This document shows, one piece after another, positions 1-10,659 of a DNA stretch of 64,000 nucleotides (the stretch's first letter is position 1; each line of letters begins with the position of its first letter). The DNA comes from Tamarix chinensis. Its lineage: Eukaryota > Streptophyta > Magnoliopsida > Caryophyllales > Tamaricaceae. The position numbers were made by a program, and so were the translations under genes. The notes beneath the pieces were generated by a model. It did no database searches. It was not told the origin of the DNA and saw nothing but the letters and a program-made list of their open reading frames with translations. Location of the stretch: contig CM060180.1 in assembly GCA_030549775.1 (NCBI GenBank), forward strand, positions 90,852,172 through 90,916,171, given 5' to 3'.

Positions 1-115
1 GAGTGAGGACAAAGCGCACTGAAAAAACTCGTGTTGATCTGTGGGGCCGATCGATCAATCCGAAAGTACTCCAAGGTAGCCCCCGCGTGGTCGTATCGAC
101 TCGGGGTGTTACAAA

Positions 116-127
116 TGGTATCAGAGC
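116..127 (+). other. Primer binding site, initiator-Met tRNA type
   Basis: TGGTATCAGAGC, two bases after the left LTR of the TRIM. This is the standard plant primer site complementary to the 3' end of tRNA-iMet, used to prime minus-strand cDNA in many Ty3/gypsy and TRIM elements. Confidence 0.85.
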
Positions 128-260
128 AAAACCGCGACCGTGAGCTGAACTTGGATGAGTTAGTCAGCCACCTAGCGGGACGATTCTTGGGATGAACTGT
201 ATTGAGACAGTCATTGGTTGAGGCGCAACGAGGACGTTGCGTTCTTTGAGTGGGGGTGAA

Positions 261-484
261 TGTAATACCCCAAATTGAGTGGAGTGCTATAAGGATTGAT
301 ATGGCTACTTATATCAACATGGTATACCATCCTTTTGGTGATTCCATCCTAAGAACTCGCGGGAAGTGCGTGAGTGAGGACAAAGCGTGCTAAAAGGACT
401 CGTGTTGATCTGTGGGGCCAGCCGATCAATCCGAAAGCGCTCCAAGGTAGCCCCCGTGTGGTCGTGTCGACTCGGGGTGTTACA
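261..484 (+). repeat. Right LTR of the TRIM
   Basis: 224 bp, TG...CA ends. Its last 113 bases (372-484) align without gaps to bases 1-113; I count about 12 differences, all of them transitions. Its outer 11 bases at each end match those of the multi-kilobase LTRs elsewhere in the window. Confidence 0.8.
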
Positions 485-1279
485 CTTCTAATCATTTTCT
501 CTAGCACCATCTTGTTTTAATTTAAGCAAGATGAGGTTAGATTTGGGAAAGGAGTGAGGGTTTAGCTTTCATCTTTGGTGTTCTTTGTTTTCTCCTTTAG
601 AAGGTGAGTTTTATTTGATTTTCTCTACTATGTCTCTAATTTTACTAAATCTCTTTGCATGATTTCAAAGATTTTAATGATTTTTAATCTATCTTTCTTG
701 AAAGGTGTTTCATTGTGGGAAAAGGGTTCGCATTTTCAAAGACTTTTGTTCTCTTTGGTGTGTTGCTCGGCTCTTTTCAGGTAAACCATTATTTTCCATA
801 TTTTATGGAAAATGGTATGAGTAAGTAAAGTTATGTTCTGTATTTTAGTAGAAAATATGGGTTATGATAATAAGAATGTGTAGAGCAAGCAGATGTTGAA
901 ATAACGGAGGAATTGGTAGCAAGCTTAACTTGAAATCTTGTGTGCATAAGCCTTATAAATATGGTCTTAAGTTTTATAATTTCTAGGATATTTCGAGCAT
1001 CTTGATTACATTATCATGTGTAATATGATTCATAGGTTATTTCCATGATGTTATAGCAAGAAGATAACGTGATGATTTTTTTTTGTAGTTCTTATTAAGG
1101 CCATAAAGCGCAAGCATGATTCTATTGAGATTCTAAGCATGATTTTGGTATTTTGCATGTCAATTTTATGAATATTAATCATTTAGAACCTTGAATGACC
1201 TGAGATTTATGCTTGGATTGATAGAAAAAAGATTATGGAATTTAATGGTGTGTAAATGTGTTTAGTTGGGGTCTTTTTT

Positions 1280-1720
1280 GCCCCCACAGATCGAGTGGTA
1301 TCCATAACTGATTGATTAATCCCCAGAACCGATCGATTGGTTCCCAGGACCAATCAACTAGTCTGGTAGAGTAATCAAATGATTGGTTTTTTACTTTAAT
1401 GGTCTTGGTATAAAGTTAAACCAATTGAATAGTTTGAAAAAGCCCATCGACCAATTCCTAGAGTAGTCGTCAGGTCAAGCAATCAAACTAGTTGGTTTAT
1501 GACCCTAGTAATCTTGGCTTGAGTTATACACATCAATCGGTTAAATAAAACCAATAAACTAATTCTTAGAAGATTTAACCAGTGGAGTTGATCGATCGAC
1601 TTGTTCACCACCACTAGGAAGGGTGACAATACTTGTACATGAAACTGATCGACTAGTCAGTGAGAACCATCGCCTAGTTTTAGAAACCCATCAACTAGTC
1701 TCAACTAGTTTTGCTTTTCT
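1280..1720. repeat. Cluster of imperfect AACCAATCGATTGGTT palindromes in LTR-B1
   Basis: About ten 12-20-bp units of the form (A)CCRATCRAYTGGTT or its half (for example ACCGATCGATTGGT at 1328-1341, GATCGATCGACT near 1590, ATCAACTAGT near 1690). The same cluster is found at the matching place in the other family B copies. Confidence 0.6.
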
Positions 1721-1989
1721 TACTTATATCTACCTGAATGTGATGTTTTGAGTTTTCTCATGCTTGGATAATGATATGAGATTCTAGTAGCTATGAATTT
1801 ACCTATATTAATGAATTTTAGTTAATAGATTAAACTTAGTATAAAGAAATTTTATCCTAGTTAACAATTGTTGACCTTAATTTAGCATTTGGGTCTTTCA
1901 CTTGACTATAACATGAGTAGATGATTATATGGATAAAAATGGACTCTTCCTATGGTTATTAATTATGTAATGAACCAATATGATGGATA

Positions 1990-2990
1990 ACCTCTAATGA
2001 CTTATATCACGGCATTGTAAATTAAATGAATTAGTGAGAATAAAAGAAAATAGCATAGGCATATATGGTTACCTTAAGTTGACCTTATCTATAAACAGTA
2101 ACTTTGACACGAATCTTCAATGAGGATGAAGATTTGTATGAATTATTTTAGATGCAGGATCTTTTTAGCCTAGATTTGTAAAGAAGTAGAAAGATTCAAG
2201 CAAGAACTCAAAAATAATGTAACAGGAATTCAAAGATTTTAACAGTTTCAAAGAAATCAAATTTGAACATCACCAATCTAAGATTATTTCAAATAGTCTT
2301 AGAATGGATATTCAATCATAAAAAGAGAATTAACCAAATGAATTACTTGTGTTATATTTCAATATCAAAATCAACCAACATGATACAATTATCAATACTC
2401 TATGCCTTATATAAAAGTTTAGGACCTTGCCAACTACCACACTAATTTAGCCACATGACACATAAATGTCTAACTAAAACATAACTAGTATTACAATGTA
2501 TTTATATTTTATATAATATATGGCTCAACAACAGTATTAAAAACAAATTAAGATAATATTACATGAAAACAATTTACAAGAATCCTAATCAAAACAATGA
2601 TGTTGACTTTAAAAGGTTGATTAGGTCTTCTTGACTTTATTTTCATGCATAATAGCTTTCTTTATAATAGCTTGTAACATGTGGAAATTTTGATTATATT
2701 GACTTATTATATGAATTGATCTTCTTCCTGAAGATATGTTACATACCTAAAATAATGACTTAAAGAAATATCATTAAGGTTAGTCAAAGCATTATTATCA
2801 AAGACAAACAATGTGATCAGCTCCAAAACTAAGTATGCCAAATCATCACTTTGAGGATCAAATATGCATGCTTCTACATCAAAATTTCACTTAGCTATTC
2901 AAATAAATGGATAAACAATTATGAGTTAGGGTTAGACTTTATTTGACCTCTAATAGGACCTTCATCTTTTTCCTTAGGAATAAATTAGAA
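1990..2990. other. About 1 kb present in LTR-B1 but absent from the inverted B copy at 21176-21836
   Basis: In the inverted copy the words 'atgatggataa' and 'ggtaag-ctatggttaag' are separated by only about 20 bases; in copy 1 they are about 1 kb apart. CTCTAAT occurs near both edges (about 1992 and 2948). No coding sequence or clear inverted termini were seen. Either a small insertion here or a deletion in the other copy. Confidence 0.3.
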
Positions 2991-4845
2991 CATCCTTTAA
3001 TATATGGTAAGATTGTGGTTAAGAAATGAACTATGGCTTTGACCTTAGACCTAAGATTTAACATAGATTTGAATTGTGAACAAAAGGGAATGAATGGAAA
3101 CAAAATTTATGGATGATGTTAACATTATATAATTCCACACCTTGACATAATTGATCACGTAATAGAATGATCACTTAAAGATACCCTAGATGGGAACACT
3201 TGAGGATGTAAGAACCTTATATGGGTGCATTGAATTGAAATGTCTTGGCATTTGGTGTCATATTTTTTAGGGCCTTTATGTGATATGACATCCCAATCCA
3301 ATAAGATAATAATCATTTAGAGTGGAACAAGAATCGTGATAGGTTTGGATTATTTGATTATTGATTAACTACCGGGGGTTAGTCTAGCTTTGAGCATTTT
3401 ACCTTTGGGTGCCTTCATGAGCGATCCTAGTTGATCTCGGGATCCTCATTGATCTTAGTGACTTTCCTACTCTAGAAACTGATGATGTACTAGGAGGTAT
3501 GGACACTAAAGGGTCTAGTCACCACGTGATGGTTATTTGGCATGAGCTAGGACTTATGTCCACCAGGTTACTTGGTCGTGAGGTGAGACTTTATGTCCAT
3601 TTATTTGGTTTTACTTCCATGGTATAGAGAGACCATGGGGATTAATCCCACCTATTTCTCAATAACATAGGGTAAATAATTATATGATCACCTATTGCTC
3701 AATAATTTTATAAAGGAGTTCTATATCTACCTAACACAAAATAATAACTAGGCTGAAACCTGAGAAGTATTAATTGGCCTTATCTTATTTATGCTTGACC
3801 TTGATATGGTTATTTTTCTTATATGAGACTTTTTTACCCTATAAGTGCTTAAAGAGCTTACGCCTCACTTAAGGATGAATATGTTATGTAACTCATGTCT
3901 ACCTTCCTTAAATTCTATGCCAATGAGATGTTTCCCTTGAAGGCCCCATTGTGTTGCATTTCTGTGTTTTTAGAATGTCTCTATGAATGATCACATGATA
4001 TATTACTATTATAATCATGATCTACATGTTGTAAAATCCATGATTGGAAAGTTTTATATGTAATTGTAATTTTACATTACACTCCAAGTTATACTCTAAA
4101 TTGTGGATATTCTAAGTAATTTATGCTCTTTAAGAAGGAGGTAGGTATGTTATAATCTAATACTTTTTCATGCTAGAATGATTATAAGTAAGCATGTTTT
4201 CATGGATCCAAATATTTCTTATATAACCTATGTGATTATACGTGAAAGACATAGTTAGAGAATCGTATGTACATTTTGGTAGGTCATATTGTGAGTGTGT
4301 GGTGTGGGTCTTGCTTGCACTATGACCTACATGATAGTGGTATATTAGTTTGCTCAGTATGTATGCATACTTATGGGGTTGTTCTTGCAATCCCCTACTC
4401 AATCCCACGAGCAAGAGGAACATTGCTAGTTTCCTAAGGATGATCAGTGAGTAGTCCATCCTCCTCATAGCATAGTTGGGATGTTAAGAATAGGCATTCT
4501 CAAGGACCTTTCTATATGGTCCTTGAGTGACCAAGGTGTATCTTATTTAAAATTGATTTATTTTAGTCAATTTTTTTTGATATATCTTGTATAGATTTTG
4601 GGCCTATGTAGCCCTGGGTTATAAACCTTGATTTTTCCTATCTCCAAATGTTTCCTAACACACTCTAGTTTGCTTTATGTTGATTGGTTAGATATGTAGC
4701 CTTGTGTCTTATGTGTGTAGGGAGTGAAGCACCTATCTTATGCTAGATACGATGGTAGCACCTCATTTTTCATAGGTGGGACTTATATTTTCTTTCCTCT
4801 GCAATTTTTTTAAAAAAAATCAGTAATGAAATATGGGGGGATACA

Positions 4846-5292
4846 ACCTACCTTGTTACTTGTTTAAAAGTAAATCTAAAGTTTGCGGTGATCATTGTTT
4901 GGGAAAATGATCTATATACTAGAATATAAAAAAGGTTTGAGGTTTATATTGGTAGTTCTAATAGTACTCATTTGAAAGATACTAAAATTATGAATAGCTT
5001 ATCAAATAGAAGCAAAGCATTAAAGCCTCTTTTATAAAGCAAACCGAACAAATCAAATTAAATTATCTCATATGCTTAGATGCATCTATGCACACTTTTA
5101 AAGTTCTGGTTAAATGGAATTTGGAGGACATATTGAGTCAGAATCTTTTCTTAATCAAGGTAACTTTCTTTGTTTTTTCAAAGTCTTTGAGGCATAACAA
5201 TGAAGCTATAGGTAGAGTTCTATTAGGAAATGCTCTAAAGAGAAATCAGATCACTTCGTATGAGATTCAAAAGGATTTTAGTTATGCATTTG
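4846..5292 (+). pseudogene. hAT (TTF-type zinc finger/DUF4371) transposase, middle part
   Basis: Fragments in shifting frames match the plant hAT family that has an N-terminal TTF zinc finger and a DUF4371 catalytic region: 'CYLFKSK' just after the LTR edge (about 4855), 'KRFEVYIGSSNSTH' (about 4935-4980), 'SMHTFKVLVKWNLEDIL' (5080-5130) and 'NALKRNQITSYEIQKDF' (5230-5280). In the family these positions are the TTF end, the KF.VH.G..NS.H segment, the LNASID segment and the NA..N...TS..IQK segment, in this order. The gene is split by the solo LTR that starts at 5293; reading resumes at 8512. The N-terminus lies left of LTR-B1, outside the window. Many stops: dead. Confidence 0.7.
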
Positions 5293-8200
5293 TGTAATAC
5301 CCAAAATTTATTCTAATATTAATCTTGGGTAATTAATATCTCAACCTAATTCTAATATCAGAAAATTAATATTTTTACCTTACCCTAATTTATTAACCCT
5401 AAATATTAACCTAATATTAATCTTTATTATGGGTTTTTGGTATTTTTAAACTAAACCTAACCTTGGGTGGTTGATAATTAATTTTTCCTACTACCCTAAC
5501 CTAAATTATTGTAACTTAATTATAATTCTAAAACCCAAACTTAATTTCTTTTTCCTTTTTCCTTTTTTCTCCTTCTCCTTTTATTTTCCTTTTTTTTTCT
5601 TTCCCTCTTGTCTGACTTCATTTTCCCTTCTTCCCTTTTGGATTGCGTGAACTACTTCTCACCCCGACAATATCTCCTCTACCATGCTCTCTTCCATACT
5701 CCACTGACGTACAACCTACCTTCATCATTACCCACCAACTCCCATGTACTACATTTGTGGGTTTGGTTGAAATGCTTTTCAATCACCACACTTCCCTCTC
5801 CCTCTCTATGTACATGTGTATATATATAACCCTCAGGCTTGAAAATATATTTCCCCCAACAACCTCCCTTCCTCCCGCTATTTTTTATTGAAGAATAGCA
5901 CCACCAATCAAAGCCTTTCTTTCCTTCCCTTCCTCTTTCTCAATGTCACCAAAAACACCACTACAACCAAGCAATACAACTCTCCATCGCTCCTTCCCCC
6001 TAACTGACCATTTGCACTGTTCCACACCCATAGAACTAGCCATCATCACTAAACCACCCTCCCTAGCTTCATCATCCAACACCAAAGCCTCTCCATTTTA
6101 TCCACCACCCACCACCTTCAACATCTCTTTCCATTCCTCCCTCCCTTTCTCCGACTTATATTGACATTCCAACTCCCCAACCTTTGGCTAAAACCACCAA
6201 ACCACACCTCTTGGTACCAAGCAAAACCACTATTCCCTCCCCTAACCTTAAACCATTTCCACCAAATTCACCTCCAACCATTTGGCATCATCCATTGAAA
6301 CAACCATCCAACCAACGACCACCTCCACCATAACTCACCCACCAACTTTGGCACTTTTCACCATTCCACGCCTGTATATATGGCAGTAGATGTAGTTTCT
6401 CCCCCTTTTTGTTGTGCAAGGTTTTACTGAGCCTTGACCATTTAGTTTTTACTCCAATTTTCACTCTTTGTTACCTTATCCTTTCCTTGTTTGTATCTAA
6501 AGGTCTAATTTCATTTTATCATTATTTTCTTAGGTGATTTTATGAAGGTTCCGAAGGATACATGATACTATATACGTGCTAAGATAGAGATATTCTTTTC
6601 GGTAAGGATACAAGTCGTAATTAGGGTTTTGTGCTAAATGTTATGAATGATTGTGTGTATTATTATTTTGATATCATTATTTTTGTAAATTTATGTTATT
6701 AGTGCTATAATATGATCATGTGGATTATATGATGGAAATATAGTGAGAATGAGGGAACATGTGTTCATGTGATAATTCTTATATTATAAACTCTAAGTAA
6801 ATGAGCATGATATATAGTATTATAATGTGCATGTAATAAATTATGGCTAGTGGGAAAAGAATATATTTAACATGTATGGTAATGTAATAAATTGATTGTT
6901 TGAAAATAATGAAATCGGACATATGAGGTTTTTTTATGAAATAAGGGTGTTTGGCTATTCTTAAAGGTATTTTGGGTCAATATGAGTTTAATATGCAATG
7001 TTGGTATTTTAATGTTATGACTAGGTTAATATATGCTAATATTATCATGTGAAATGTGTGGACTAGTTATGAATGACCTAAGCCCAAATAAGACGAGCAA
7101 ATGGCTTAAATTTAGAATTATAACCCTAAGAGCGAGGTTGTTATCGAATATGTAAAATATTAGATTTAAACCCTAAATTTTGGGATATATTATTAATATT
7201 GATATTTTAAGAATGTGCATTAAATTTAGTAATTATATGAGTCTTATAGTTATACCTAACTTGTGAAATTAGAATTTTGTAGGGTTTAAAAATAGTAACT
7301 CTTGAGATATGGTTGTTATCGTATGTGTAAGATGTTGGATTTATACCTTCATTTTTGGGTATGTTGATAATAATATTAATTGAGGAAGATGTGATAAATT
7401 TAGTGGATAAATGATCAATATGGAAGAAGTCCTGCTTATAATGTGAAATTAAGGTTTCTTAGGGATATTATGGACTTATTCCTTAAGGATGACCTTGATA
7501 AATATGTGGTTGTGCTTTACATGTTCTAATTATATGTTTTTCATATCTACTTGAGTCCTGCATGATGATATAACCAGTTATTAATAAGGTATTAATTATT
7601 TAAAGTAAAAGATCACGTAATATGCCTTATCCATTAATTTCTTATCTCATATTATATTCTCATTCATGTTGAGTTTAGGGTCCCACTTTATGTGAGTTAG
7701 GATCGAGGGGTTTTGTCTATTTCACTGGACGATAATAGTGGCTTAGGTGTGTTCTTCCTTGAAATGTACTTCAGACCATTCCATCGGCTTAAAAATAGTG
7801 GTCAATAGCGTGTTGCCCCTGGTATATATTGTATGAATTCCACTAGACCATAATAGTGGATTAGATGTTTTTTCCCTAAGAAGTGCTTTAATCCATTCCA
7901 CTAAATTAAGAATCGTGGGGGTATTTAAACGCAACATAAACAAAAGGTTGGAATATGTTACTTCTAATAATGAGATCTAGAATCACTATTTAGTTACATT
8001 GATTTATGTATTACACGTGTATGCTTATTCTTTAATGTAAACTTATGTAACTCTTTGAATTCTTCTTGACTATATTATTACCTTGCTCATTATGTAGCGT
8101 GTTGATCATCCATTTTATGAGTAATGCTCATTTCCACAAGTTGACCATGAGTTGTTGTTTATAATTCGCTATTTGTGGAGTAGTGATCTTATGTATAAGG

Positions 8201-8511
8201 ATTGGGCATAGATTCATCCGAATATTAGCTTTTACTCAAATATATTTTTGGACTCTTAGCTCCATGGTATCCCTTTCAATATATTTAATATTGTACTCGG
8301 AGTTAATATCCAAACTCTTATTGAAGTTTATGAAGTTTCTCCCATTTTCTATTTTTCATGTTTTATATTCTAATGGGTTTGCCTTGTTATTGATATAAGG
8401 TCGGTATGGTAAATTAGACTTATGTCAATTATGGTGCTAACACCTAGATATTTTGAGATCATGCTTCTATTAAAAATAAATTTTTTTAGTAGTATAGTTT
8501 AGAGGGTTGAA
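5293..8511 (+). mobile_element. Solo LTR, family A copy 1, with perfect 5-bp target duplication
   Basis: 3219 bp, starts TGTAATACCC (5293) and ends in a degraded GGGTTGAA (8511). ATTTG occurs just before (5288-5292) and just after (8512-8516), and removing the LTR plus one ATTTG restores a continuous hAT reading frame, which proves the boundaries. No internal genes and no second LTR, so it is a solo LTR left by LTR-LTR recombination. It has a pyrimidine-rich leader (5540-6380) and a hairpin array about 0.8 kb from its end, as in the other family A copies at 31874-37141 and 57106-60045; its last 600 bp are recognisably the same sequence as the inverted copy. Small reading frames in the leader are low-complexity shadows. 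Confidence 0.8.
7710..7925 (+). repeat. Array of CCACTA...TAGTGG hairpin units in LTR-A1
   Basis: Four units spaced about 50-60 bp, the clearest being CCACTAGACCATAATAGTGG at 7840-7859, with degraded ones near 7722, 7778 and 7898. Each can form a 4-6-bp stem. They alternate with TGCTTCAGTCCATT-like spacers. Confidence 0.55.
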
Positions 8512-10080
8512 ATTTGTATCTAAAATAATTAATGATATTGGGGATGATTTATTGGCATATTAGTGGATGAAGCGGGAAACATAGCAAAGAAATAACAAAT
8601 GGCCATTGTTTTGTGTTTTGTTGATGATAGTGATCTTGTTATGGAAATGTTTGTTGGGATTGTAAATATCAAAGATATAACTGTTTTATCATTTAAGGTT
8701 ACAATTGAATCAATGTTGGTTTAGTATGGATTATGTTTATTAAATGTATGAGGATAAGGGTAAGATGGAGCTAGTAAAATGTGACTTGAATTTGGTGGTT
8801 TGAAAACATTGATTCAATATGAAAATCCTTGTGCCCATTGAGTTCATTTTTTTCTCATCAAATTCAATTGGATCTTATTGCTATAGTAAAATGTCATTAT
8901 GAGGTTAGTTATTTTCTTCTCAATGTTACACATGTTGTGAATGTTGTTGGATCCTCCAATGAGTGTCACGATTCTCTTCAAGATAAACAAGCCACTTACA
9001 GAGCAACTGCATTAGAAAAATGCTTGATATAATCTGGTCAGAGAATTGAACCAATAATCTATTCTTGTAAGGGCTAGTGATACTCATTGGAGTTATCATT
9101 TAAGGACATTTTTAGTCTTAAAAATTTATTTTCTCCTATATTCAATGTACTTAAAGACTTAGAAGCTGAGATGACATTTGATAAAAATGAAGATGCTACA
9201 TTTTCATTATATGTGTTACAAACTTTTGACTTTTTCTTTATGTTACATTCGATGATAAATGTTATAGAGGTTACAAGTGATTTATCTCAGGCAATTCAAA
9301 AGAATGGTTAAGACATTTTGAATGCCTTGGCACTTTTTGAAATTGCTAAGGACCATTTGCAAGAGATGAGAGATGAGAGATGAGAGATGATAGATAGGAA
9401 GGTATTTTGAAAGAAGTTTTTTTTTTCCTTTTTTTTGTAATAAGAGATTCATTGAAGTGCCCAACATGAATGAACAATATGTTAAGGGGAAGAAATCAAC
9501 ATTCCAAGCTCCAATTATCAAGAATATATATCATTAGGAATATGATTGTCTTTACGGTGCTAAGACTCGCAACTAAAGGAGCTTAATTGCAAGCTTGATT
9601 TGGCAAGCACTAAATTGTTAATTGTATTGCATTTTTGTATTCTTCGTCATCGTTTGAAGCTCTTAACAAGAAATCTCCAATTAGATTGACTACTCTTTAT
9701 CCTAATGATTTCTCTTATGTTGATGTTATGGTGTTAGACAATCAACTTGTAAACTATATTAGAAATGTTTGCTTAAAAAGCAGGTTTCATGGCTTGAAAG
9801 GACTTATTGATCTTTTAAGAAAACTAGTACAACTCAAAAAGCATAATATATATCCTTTCATTTATAGGCTTGTGAAATTGACTATGATGTTACCAGTAGC
9901 AACTACAAGCGTCGAATGAATATTTTCTACAATAAATTTCATATAGACTGCATTACGGAACAAGATGTGTGAACAATAGCTTCGAGATTATTTAGTGACA
10001 TTTATTGAGTACGATGTATATAATTCTATTAGTAATGATGTTATCGTGGATCATTTTCAAAATACAAAATTCGACGAATA
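8512..10080 (+). pseudogene. hAT (DUF4371/dimerisation domain) transposase, C-terminal part
   Basis: Continues the fragment ending at 5292. Recognisable pieces in order: 'VDEAGNIAKK' followed by '.QMAIVLCFVDDSDLV' (8550-8640; the LVDES.D...KEQMAVVLRYVD catalytic block of DUF4371), 'HQIQLDLIAIVKCHYEV' (8860-8905; the FAHQLQLALVAVAK block), 'NVVGSSNECHD' (8940-8975), 'DILNALALFEIAKDHLQEM' (9311-9365) and the hAT dimerisation block 'LVKLTMMLPVATTSVE' then '.IFSTINFI' and 'LRNKM' (9868-9970). There are many stops and frameshifts, plus a GAGAGAT-repeat expansion at 9361-9393. A typical member is about 700-800 codons, so almost the whole C-terminal two thirds is here. Dead copy; probably the oldest element in this part of the window. 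Confidence 0.8.
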
Positions 10081-10475
10081 GTGTTATAACATTTTATATT
10101 TAATTATAATGCATTAATATCACTTAAAGAATGTTATTTTTTTTTTGGAAAAATACTATGTAATTCTAATCCTGAATCCGGTTTCTTATTTGACCCTTTG
10201 TAATGTTTGTGTAGGATATCATTTCGTTTGTTATCGGTCAAGCAATTATCCGACAACTATTTTAAAGTTCTCCTAAAACTGGCTAGGATATGTCTTATGC
10301 TAGGACGGTCACGAAATTCTCAAATATTACCAAAACTTATATATTTAGTGCAACATATTAATATTAAGAATAGAGAGCGTATGCAAATTTCTAGCACAAA
10401 AAAAAACCTGGAGTATTGGGAACTGCTCTTTCTCAAATTGGACATCCGAAGGAGTAGGTGTTGGATAATAATTTA
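10081..10475. other. Spacer between hAT pseudogene and Harbinger element
   Basis: Likely holds the 3' end of the hAT element, but I could not identify its terminal inverted repeat. No gene seen; an 89-codon frame at 10207-10476 has no recognisable features. Confidence 0.4.
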
Positions 10476-10659
10476 GTGCTTGTTTGGTTTTACTTAAAAA
10501 AGTAGTTTTTTAAATAATTAATTATAATAAGTAATTATAGATTTTTATAAGTGTTTGGCTTTACTTTTAATAAGTAATTATAAAAAATTAATTTATAAAA
10601 ACTACTTTCTAAAAGTTATAATCCATAAGTAACTTTTACCAACTTTTAAAATTACTTAT

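Larger units (their letters stand above)
1..484 (+). mobile_element. TRIM (terminal-repeat retrotransposon in miniature), left end cut by window
   Basis: Two direct copies of an LTR flank a 147-bp interior. The right LTR (261-484, 224 bp) begins TGTAATACCCC and ends GGGGTGTTACA; the left copy is present only as its last 113 bases (1-113). Directly after the left copy lies TGGTATCAGAGC (116-127), the primer site matching initiator-Met tRNA, and directly before the right copy is a purine-rich tract (247-260). There is no coding capacity. Short LTRs, tiny interior, PBS and PPT are the definition of a TRIM, a non-autonomous element copied by the machinery of larger retrotransposons. The two LTR copies differ only by about 12 transitions in 113 bases. 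It sits inside a longer family B LTR. The target duplication cannot be checked because the left end is outside the window. Confidence 0.78.
485..4845 (+). mobile_element. Long solo-LTR-like sequence, family B copy 1 (right part)
   Basis: No open coding sequence. It matches, in order, the better-preserved family B copy at 45724-49851: the segment around 540-620 before a 'GAAGGTGAGTTT'-like site, the block of CGATCG/CAATCGA palindromes (1280-1720), the block beginning near 3360 with '...GGGGGTTAGT' and 'TGATGATGTACTAGG', the repeated GACTTATGTCCA units (3540-3620), and a degraded 3' end GGGGGGATACA at 4845. The 5' part is displaced beyond the TRIM and the window start. It sits inside an hAT transposase pseudogene whose reading resumes at about 4850. 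The family resembles Tekay/Del chromovirus LTRs in length and in TGTAATACCC ends, but no internal genes are present to prove it. Confidence 0.6.
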
